Assembly (NCBI RefSeq): GCF_022814865.1
Contig: NZ_JAKVRD010000002.1
Span: 305,124-369,123 of the forward strand
Source: Shimia aestuarii
GTDB lineage: Bacteria; Pseudomonadota; Alphaproteobacteria; Rhodobacterales; Rhodobacteraceae
DNA: 64,000 bases
Direction of reading: 5' to 3'
A program made the position numbers and the translations under genes. Numbering within the stretch: the stretch's first letter is position 1; each line of letters starts with the position of its first letter. This document shows, piece after piece, positions 59,142 through 64,000 of this stretch. The notes below the pieces were generated by a model that did no database searches, was not told the origin of the DNA, and worked only from the letters and a program-made list of their open reading frames with translations.

Positions 59142-60365
59142 TCAAAGTTGCGAGAGAAATAAGGGCTTCTGCGAGGGTCCGCCAAGCGCAGCGGTCAGAT
59201 CTTCGAGGCTGTCGAGGTTGTGACAGGCATGAAAACTGCTCACCAAGGGCAGCAGGGTTCGCACCCCCGCCGCCTTTGGCGCGAAGCCATCAAATCGCAA
59301 AAGTGGGTTGAGCCAGACAAGCCGTTTGCAGGAAAGCGCGAGGCGTTCAGCTTCCTTGGCAAGGGTCTCGGTGCCGCCGGTTTCAAGCCCGTCCGTGATC
59401 AACAGAACCACCGCGCCCTGTCCCAAGACACGGCGAGACCAATGCTTGTTGAAGGCGTGCAGCGCATCGCCAAGGCGGGTGCCGCCCTGCCAGTCGGGCG
59501 CGTCATGGCCCACAGCCTTCAGGGCATCATCGACGTCGCGCTGATGCAGGGCGCGGCTGATGTTGGTGAGTTGGGTGCCCATGGTGAACCCGTGCACATG
59601 GCCCCAGCCGGCGTTCGGCGCCCAGACGAGGCTATGCAGGAAGTGCATCATCATCCGCGCATAGGCCGACATCGATCCCGAGATATCGCAGAGCACCACG
59701 AGGTTCAGCGGGCGGCTGCGCGGCGCCTTTTTGGGTAGGGCGGTGAATTCCCCGCCCTTGCGCAACGCATCACGCAACATGGCGCGGGCATCGGGCCTGT
59801 GGCCGAGGTGCGACGCGGCCATGCGGCGAGTCTTGAGCGGCGGGGCCGGCAGGCGCAGCTTGGCAATCGCGGCGGCGGCTTCGGCCTCTTCGGCGGTGCT
59901 CATCTGCTCGAAATCGAGGCTGCGAAGCACCTCGGTGCGCGAAAGGCTCATCTGGGCATCAAGCTCGAGCATGTCCCGTTCGGGCGCATCTTCGGGGGGC
60001 TCGTCTGCCCCTTCGTTTAACGCCTCTTCGGCGCGGCGCTGGGCGGCTTTGGCTTCTGGGGTATCCTGTCCCATGGTCTGTAGGAGCGGCAGCATGGAGC
60101 GCACCATCTTTTGCAGGAACTCGGGATCGCGCCAGAACATGGTAAAGACCTGATGGAAGGTCTCGAACTCATTGGGGCGGACGGTGAGCGTCGCTTTCAA
60201 CGTGTTGTAGAAATCGTCCCGCCGGGTAAATCCCGCCGCTTCCACGGCTTCGATGGCAGAGAGCACCTGTGCCGGGCCAACCTTGAGCCCCGCCTTGCGC
60301 AGGGCGCGGGCGAAATGGATCACGTTTTCCGCCAGCTTGCCTTCGGTGTCGGGCAGCGCGTGCAT
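59142..60365 (-). CDS. coxE: VWA domain protein (CoxE)
   Basis: A 407-residue protein of the CoxE family. An acidic middle region (EALNEGADEPPEDAPERDML) separates the helical N-terminal part from the C-terminal VWA domain, where VVLCDISGSMSAYARMMMHF is the MIDAS motif DxSxS (near residue 230) and VLLITDGLETGG supplies the other metal ligand. With the MoxR-type CoxD ATPase it is a chaperone pair for maturing the molybdenum enzyme (Cu/S insertion in true CODH). It starts three bases after the coxD stop codon. Confidence 0.93.
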   Translation of the reverse strand: MHALPDTEGKLAENVIHFARALRKAGLKVGPAQVLSAIEAVEAAGFTRRDDFYNTLKATLTVRPNEFETFHQVFTMFWRDPEFLQKMVRSMLPLLQTMGQDTPEAKAAQRRAEEALNEGADEPPEDAPERDMLELDAQMSLSRTEVLRSLDFEQMSTAEEAEAAAAIAKLRLPAPPLKTRRMAASHLGHRPDARAMLRDALRKGGEFTALPKKAPRSRPLNLVVLCDISGSMSAYARMMMHFLHSLVWAPNAGWGHVHGFTMGTQLTNISRALHQRDVDDALKAVGHDAPDWQGGTRLGDALHAFNKHWSRRVLGQGAVVLLITDGLETGGTETLAKEAERLALSCKRLVWLNPLLRFDGFAPKAAGVRTLLPLVSSFHACHNLDSLEDLTAALGGPSQKPLFLSQL

Positions 60366-60368
60366 GGA

Positions 60369-61280
60369 TTATTCGGCAGCCAGCGTGGCGCGTGCCTCGT
60401 CGAGAAGCCGCGCCGTCTCGGAGCCGGTGATCTTGGCGATGTCGTCTTGATACTTGAGCAAGGCGCCAAGCGTGTCCGAGACCACATCAGGCGTAATCGA
60501 AACCGCATCCAACGCGATGAGGCAGCGCGCCCAGTCGATCGCTTCGGCAACGCCGGGTGTCTTGAACATGTCTTCGCCGCGCAGCGCGTGTACGAAGGCG
60601 ACCACCTCGCGGGTCAGGCGCTCGGAACATTCCGGCAGGCGCGCCTTGAGGATTTCGACCTCGCGTTCGAACGCGGGATAGTCGACCCAGTGATAGAGGC
60701 AGCGGCGCTTTAGCGCGTCATGCACTTCGCGGGTGCGGTTCGACGTGAGGATGACTATCGGCGGCTCTGCGGCCTTGATCGTGCCAAGCTCGGGGATCGT
60801 CACCTGAAAGTCAGACAGCGCCTCGAGGAGGAAGGCTTCGAACGGTTCGTCGGTGCGGTCCAATTCGTCGATAAGCAAGACGGGCGGGCCGTCTTGCTGT
60901 GGTTCAAGTGCTTCGAGAAGCGGGCGCTTGATCAGATAGTCTTCGGAGAACAGCTCGGTTTGCAGAGCCTTGCGGTCAGCGGTGCCTGCTGCTTCGGCGG
61001 TGCGGATGGCGACCATCTGGGCCGAGAAATTCCATTCATAGAGCGCCGAGGCGGCATCAAGCCCCTCGTAGCATTGCAGCCGGATAAGGCGCCGCCCCAG
61101 CGCCGAAGCCAGCGCCTTGGCGATCTCCGTCTTGCCGGTGCCGGCCTCGCCCTCGAGAAAGAGCGGCTTGCCAAGCTTGAGCGAAAGATAGGCCACCGTG
61201 CCCAAGGCGCGGCCGCAGACATAGTTCTCCTCGGCGAGAAGGGCGATGGTGTCGTCGATTGAGGCGGGGAGTGCGGCCAT
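60369..61280 (-). CDS. coxD: MoxR-type AAA+ ATPase (CoxD)
   Basis: A 303-residue ATPase and the first gene of the cox operon. PLFLEGEAGTGKTEIAKALA (Walker A, about residues 38-55), VLLIDELDRTDEPFEAFLLE (Walker B), PPIVILTSNRTREVHDALKR (sensor/arginine finger region) are the MoxR signatures. In CO dehydrogenase systems CoxD unfolds or remodels the enzyme with CoxE during active-site maturation. It is divergent from xdhC across 117 bp, where the operon promoter must lie. Confidence 0.94.
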   Translation of the reverse strand: MAALPASIDDTIALLAEENYVCGRALGTVAYLSLKLGKPLFLEGEAGTGKTEIAKALASALGRRLIRLQCYEGLDAASALYEWNFSAQMVAIRTAEAAGTADRKALQTELFSEDYLIKRPLLEALEPQQDGPPVLLIDELDRTDEPFEAFLLEALSDFQVTIPELGTIKAAEPPIVILTSNRTREVHDALKRRCLYHWVDYPAFEREVEILKARLPECSERLTREVVAFVHALRGEDMFKTPGVAEAIDWARCLIALDAVSITPDVVSDTLGALLKYQDDIAKITGSETARLLDEARATLAAE

Positions 61281-61397
61281 GTGGGATTTTCTATTGCTTC
61301 AGGTCCGCGCTCATTAGAACAGCCGAGCACGCTCGTGTCTATCTTGCACCGGGGGCGGCACATGCTAGGCTGTCACGTCACTACGTTGGAGAGGTCC
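61281..61397. promoter_or_regulatory. Divergent promoter region between coxD and xdhC
   Basis: A 117-bp gap with promoters for both directions. I see no clear operator or inverted repeat. The xdhC Shine-Dalgarno GGAGAGG is at its right end. Confidence 0.4.
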
Positions 61398-62318
61398 ATG
61401 AGCGTTCCCGCCCTTGATGCAAGTTCGGTGATCGAGCCGATCCGGTCGCTGAGCGAGGCGCGCGGTGTCTTGGCCGTGGTGACGCGGATCGACGGGCCGT
61501 CTTATCGCCCTCTGGGTGCCATGATGGCCGTCTTGGACGATGGCCGTCGTGTCGGCACGCTGTCCTCGGGATGTGTCGAAGCCGATATTGCGCTTCATGC
61601 GATGAAAGCCCTTGAGAACGGGACGCCGGTCTCGGTTGTCTATGGCAAGGGATCGCCCTTTGCCGATATCACCTTGCCCTGTGGCGGGGGGCTGGAGATC
61701 TTGCTGGTGCCCGAGCCGGAGACCGATGTTCTGATCGCGCTGATCGCGCAGCACTCGGCCCGTCAGCATACCGCGCTCGAGATCGACGCGCGGCGCGGAA
61801 CTGTCGCGATTGTGCCATCCGGCGAGACCGGTTGGCGCGGCGAGATGTTCACCGTCGCCATCGACCCCGAGTTGGCTTTTTACGTCTTCGGCAAGGGGCC
61901 CGAGGCGATCACCTTTGCGGGGCTTGTGCATGCGGCGGGGTATCCGAGCGTTTTGCTTTCGCCGGAGGAGGAGACGCTGGAGATTGCGCGGGCGGCGGGG
62001 TGTGAGACGCGGCATCTGACGGCGGCGAAATTCCCTGCGGACCTTCACCCTGACGAGATGTCGGCGGTCTTGCTGTTCTTCCACGACCACGATTGGGAGC
62101 CGCCGATCCTTGCCTCGGCGCTGGAAACCGAGGCGTTCTATATCGGCGCGCAAGGCAGCCAGCGCGCCGCCGAGATGCGGCGTAACGAATTGACATTGCT
62201 TGGTGTTTCCGCAGACGCACTGGCCCGGGTGCGGGGGCCGATCGGCCTTATCCCCTCTGTGCGCGACGCCCGCAAACTGGCCGTGAGCGTCCTCGCGGAT
62301 GTGCTGAACGAAGCCTGA
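61398..62318 (+). CDS. XdhC/CoxI family molybdenum-enzyme maturation protein
   Basis: A 306-residue protein from the ATG at 61398, with TTGGAGAGG upstream. The N-terminal XdhC domain has VVTRIDGPSYRPLGAMMAVL and GTLSSGCVEADIALHAMKAL (the conserved GC-x-E). The C-terminal Rossmann domain has YVFGKGPEAITFAGLVHAAG, LLFFHDHDWEPPILASALE and YIGAQGSQRAAEMRRNEL. XdhC proteins hold the molybdenum cofactor and sulfurate it before insertion into the hydroxylase. It is divergent from the cox operon and presumably serves its CoxL. Family A copy 3 starts 44 bases after the stop codon. Confidence 0.93.
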   Translation: MSVPALDASSVIEPIRSLSEARGVLAVVTRIDGPSYRPLGAMMAVLDDGRRVGTLSSGCVEADIALHAMKALENGTPVSVVYGKGSPFADITLPCGGGLEILLVPEPETDVLIALIAQHSARQHTALEIDARRGTVAIVPSGETGWRGEMFTVAIDPELAFYVFGKGPEAITFAGLVHAAGYPSVLLSPEEETLEIARAAGCETRHLTAAKFPADLHPDEMSAVLLFFHDHDWEPPILASALETEAFYIGAQGSQRAAEMRRNELTLLGVSADALARVRGPIGLIPSVRDARKLAVSVLADVLNEA

Positions 62319-62361
62319 CGCCACCCCGACCCAACCCATCGCAAGCCGCGTGCGCCCGCCG

Positions 62362-62518
62362 TTAAGACTTGCCCCGAATCACCCTGAAACCCCTAGTTAA
62401 CAGCCAAAATGGGGGGCTGTATCGCGTCGGTATTACGTCGGTATTGCGTCGGTGTGGGGGGTGAAATGGCGATGTGTTGACGGGGCGTGCGGTGGTTACC
62501 GCATCGTGCCGGGTTAAT
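62362..62518 (+). repeat. Family A intergenic element, copy 3
   Basis: Alignable over its whole length with copy 2. Blocks: TTAAGACT, CCCGAATCACCCT, GTTAACAGCCAAAAT (62396-62410), units GCGTCGGTATT (62424-62434), ACGTCGGTATT (62435-62445), GCGTCGGTGTG (62446-62456), then ATGTGTTGACGGGGCGTGCG (62472-62491). It sits in the gap between xdhC and the convergent unknown membrane protein gene. Confidence 0.9.
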
Positions 62519-62832
62519 GGGAGGTTAAGGGCCGTTTCGCCCGGAATGGCAACAAAGTTGCCCGGGCCTGCGCCGAACCGTCCCGGCGGTCAGGCGCATC
62601 TGCACCCGCGCGCTTCGCTCTGATCTGTGCCGGATTTGGCGACCATAAAGTGCCAGGTTCAGAGGTCGCAGCGCCTGCCCACGGCCCGGCGCACGCCCTA
62701 TGGTTTTGGAGGGATGTGGGGGGCGGTGTAGCAAGCGGTGTTAGATGCGGAGCGTGGCGAGGGGGGGGGAAGTCGAAGTGACCGATGTTGCGCGGTGAAC
62801 GAACGTCGTCTGCCCATCCTTCCGTACGCCGA
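62519..62832. other. Long gap with no supported gene
   Basis: About 310 bp between Family A copy 3 and the unknown gene. A minus-strand frame (62514-62912) covers most of it, but it runs into the unknown gene in another frame, has proline/alanine-rich random-looking sequence and shows no domain. A G-run of nine lies near 62761-62769. I see no operator or RNA. Confidence 0.4.
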
Positions 62833-63747
62833 TCATAGCTCTTGGCTGTCTGGTCCCGGAGCTTGAGGAATCGGATCAATAGGAACTTCCCCTTCTCGCG
62901 GCCAGCATTCAAAGTCTCTATCCAAAAAGAAAAGCGCTTCTACATCAAACCTTCTTTCTCTAGCTGAATAGTTTTCAACAACTGGCGTGAGACCTATCTG
63001 GCCCAAACGACCCTTTTCGCTTAACGTACTCATTCTATTTCCAGCCCGAACGGCTTCATCACAGCTACCATAAACAACACTAAGTGAAATCAATCCAGAC
63101 CACGGCGCGCCTGGCACAAGCCGGAGCCTAATTTGCTGGCGATTATTCTCAGTCCAAATGATGTTTCCAAACTGGGCTTGGGCGCGCCGATAATCCTCAG
63201 TTTCTCTGAATGCACGGGAGACATTATCGAGCGCGAACTCTTTGCTGCTTGTGTACCAGTTTAGCATTTCGTCTTTAAGCGTGTAACGCCAACCCGATAC
63301 TATCGCGGGCGCCCCCGTAACCATCAGCTTCGGATAAATCTTCGCTTTTAGTAGAGCACGACCATTACTTAATTCAGATATGTTAAAGTAAAAGACGAGG
63401 ATGTCGGGGTTGCCTGGTTCGATCCTTCCCCATTCTAGGCTTTCAGGCCTTGTTGTGCCTGCAAGAGCCCTTACTTCGTTTTTTGACTCTTGAATTACTT
63501 CGTCTGCCCTGTAGTAGGATACGGTGTTTGCAACTAGCGCACCAAAAAGAATAAGTGTCCACGAACCGAGCGCCCATCGTAAATAACAGGTCGCAGTGGT
63601 TGCGGATTTGGCTAGCTTTTCCTCTCTTGCATCTAAAGCAGCAACACGATCTCTCATTGTGTCGACTATTCCAGAAAGATACCTAATAGTCGCCTTGGAA
63701 TCACTAGATAGAATTTCTTGATCATTCCCTTCCTTTGGAATCGCCAT
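62833..63747 (-). CDS. Unknown membrane-anchored protein, AT-richer than its surroundings
   Basis: A 304-residue protein from the ATG at 63747 (MAIPKEGNDQEILSSDSKAT), with AAGGA upstream; the open frame extends 11 codons further. A cytosolic coiled segment (YLSGIVDTMRDRVAALDARE) is followed by one membrane helix (WALGSWTLILFGALVANTVS, about residues 57-76) and a large beta-rich extracytoplasmic domain of about 200 residues with no family I recognise. The gene is markedly AT-richer and uses codons unlike the surrounding genes, which suggests recent transfer. No mobility gene is visible nearby, although the window ends 250 bp upstream of it. Confidence 0.75.
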   Translation of the reverse strand: MAIPKEGNDQEILSSDSKATIRYLSGIVDTMRDRVAALDAREEKLAKSATTATCYLRWALGSWTLILFGALVANTVSYYRADEVIQESKNEVRALAGTTRPESLEWGRIEPGNPDILVFYFNISELSNGRALLKAKIYPKLMVTGAPAIVSGWRYTLKDEMLNWYTSSKEFALDNVSRAFRETEDYRRAQAQFGNIIWTENNRQQIRLRLVPGAPWSGLISLSVVYGSCDEAVRAGNRMSTLSEKGRLGQIGLTPVVENYSARERRFDVEALFFLDRDFECWPREGEVPIDPIPQAPGPDSQEL

Positions 63748-64000
63748 GAAGTATCCTTCAAGTTTGTGCTCGCCATGCAATCGTAGGCTATGCGGGGTCA
63801 GGGGTGGGTCGGATCATACTAAGGGTTCTCAAAACCTTCAGTAAAGGGGCTATTGGACGGAGAATCAGAGTTTACCAACTTGAATGGTAAAGAGGGCACT
63901 GGCGAGTGCCAAAGAGAATGCGCACTTTGTCCCGCAAGCCTGCCCTCAACGCCGACAACCGTGAACTCCCCCCATAGCCTTCCCCCACATCCCCCGATAC
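63748..64000. other. Right end of window, no gene seen
   Basis: About 250 bp upstream of the unknown membrane protein gene. It contains the presumed promoter of that gene and mixed-composition sequence. No repeat, tRNA or start of another gene was recognised. Confidence 0.4.

Noticed and set aside
62514..62912. 132-residue minus-strand ORF in the gap after xdhC
   Set aside because: Low-complexity, overlaps the better-supported unknown gene in another frame, and includes part of Family A copy 3.

Overview
The window is a GC-rich alphaproteobacterial chromosome segment, most probably from the Rhodobacterales (Roseobacter-like). Supporting signs are a GTTC-N7-GTTC LexA box in front of imuA-imuB-dnaE2, a form II (AYRGAGR) CO-dehydrogenase-like cluster, malyl-CoA lyase next to a D-glutamate catabolic operon, and a hemP gene behind a long iron-box-like palindrome. 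I see no insertion sequence, prophage, CRISPR array or rRNA operon. Two tRNA genes (Ala-GGC and Arg-ACG) are present. The left edge cuts dnaE2.

Layout. 0-4 kb: SOS mutagenesis operon (minus strand). 4-9 kb: tRNA-Ala, FYDLN-acid protein, YgjP-like metallopeptidase, GntR regulator, accA, GyrI-like protein, and a LysE exporter divergent from an Lrp regulator. 9-10.6 kb: racemase-like gene and a small AT-richer accessory patch (DUF4259). 10.6-14.8 kb: mcl1 divergent from dgcN-dgcA-dat (D-glutamate use). 14.8-18.5 kb: DUF2189 membrane protein, rsmD, ferredoxin-reductase-like enzyme, peroxiredoxin, pterin carbinolamine dehydratase. 18.5-24.1 kb: minus-strand run with a type I secretion ABC/adaptor pair, RidA, GDPD and a COG3146-like acyltransferase. 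24.3-28 kb: mlaA, an mlaC-like gene and PBP1A. 28-31 kb: glnK-amt, then hemP and an overlapping unknown gene. 31-35 kb: patatin-like lipoprotein, aromatic aminotransferase, sseA, yidD-rnpA-rpmH. 35-39 kb: TVP38, flavin disulfide reductase and histidine kinase. 39-46 kb: tRNA-Arg, ABC-F protein, a free-standing A-PCP-TE NRPS-like enzyme, crotonase and an ABC-2 transporter. 46-54.7 kb: SppA-like protease, zinc-ribbon peptide, CaCA antiporter, PTR1-like reductase, uvrC, DEAD-box helicase, pgsA-moaD-moaE. 54.9-62.3 kb: coxD-E-G-S-L-M operon and divergent xdhC. 62.8-63.7 kb: an AT-richer unknown membrane protein.

Two dispersed non-coding repeat families run through the window. Family A carries three tandem 11-bp units (consensus RCGTCGGTATT). 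All three copies sit in convergent intergenic gaps in the same orientation, and two share about 150 bp. Family B combines hairpins with a conserved CCCCGGGATATTT...CAAGAGGAAG tail. Three of its four copies abut the stop codon of a minus-strand gene.

Functional links: moaD/moaE make molybdopterin, which the adjacent molybdenum hydroxylase needs. The PTR1-like reductase and the carbinolamine dehydratase both act in pterin chemistry. DgcN, DgcA and the D-amino-acid aminotransferase form one pathway. The least described parts are the A-PCP-TE neighbourhood, the repeat families, the hemP-coupled unknown gene, and a predicted leaderless LexA-controlled start for imuA.
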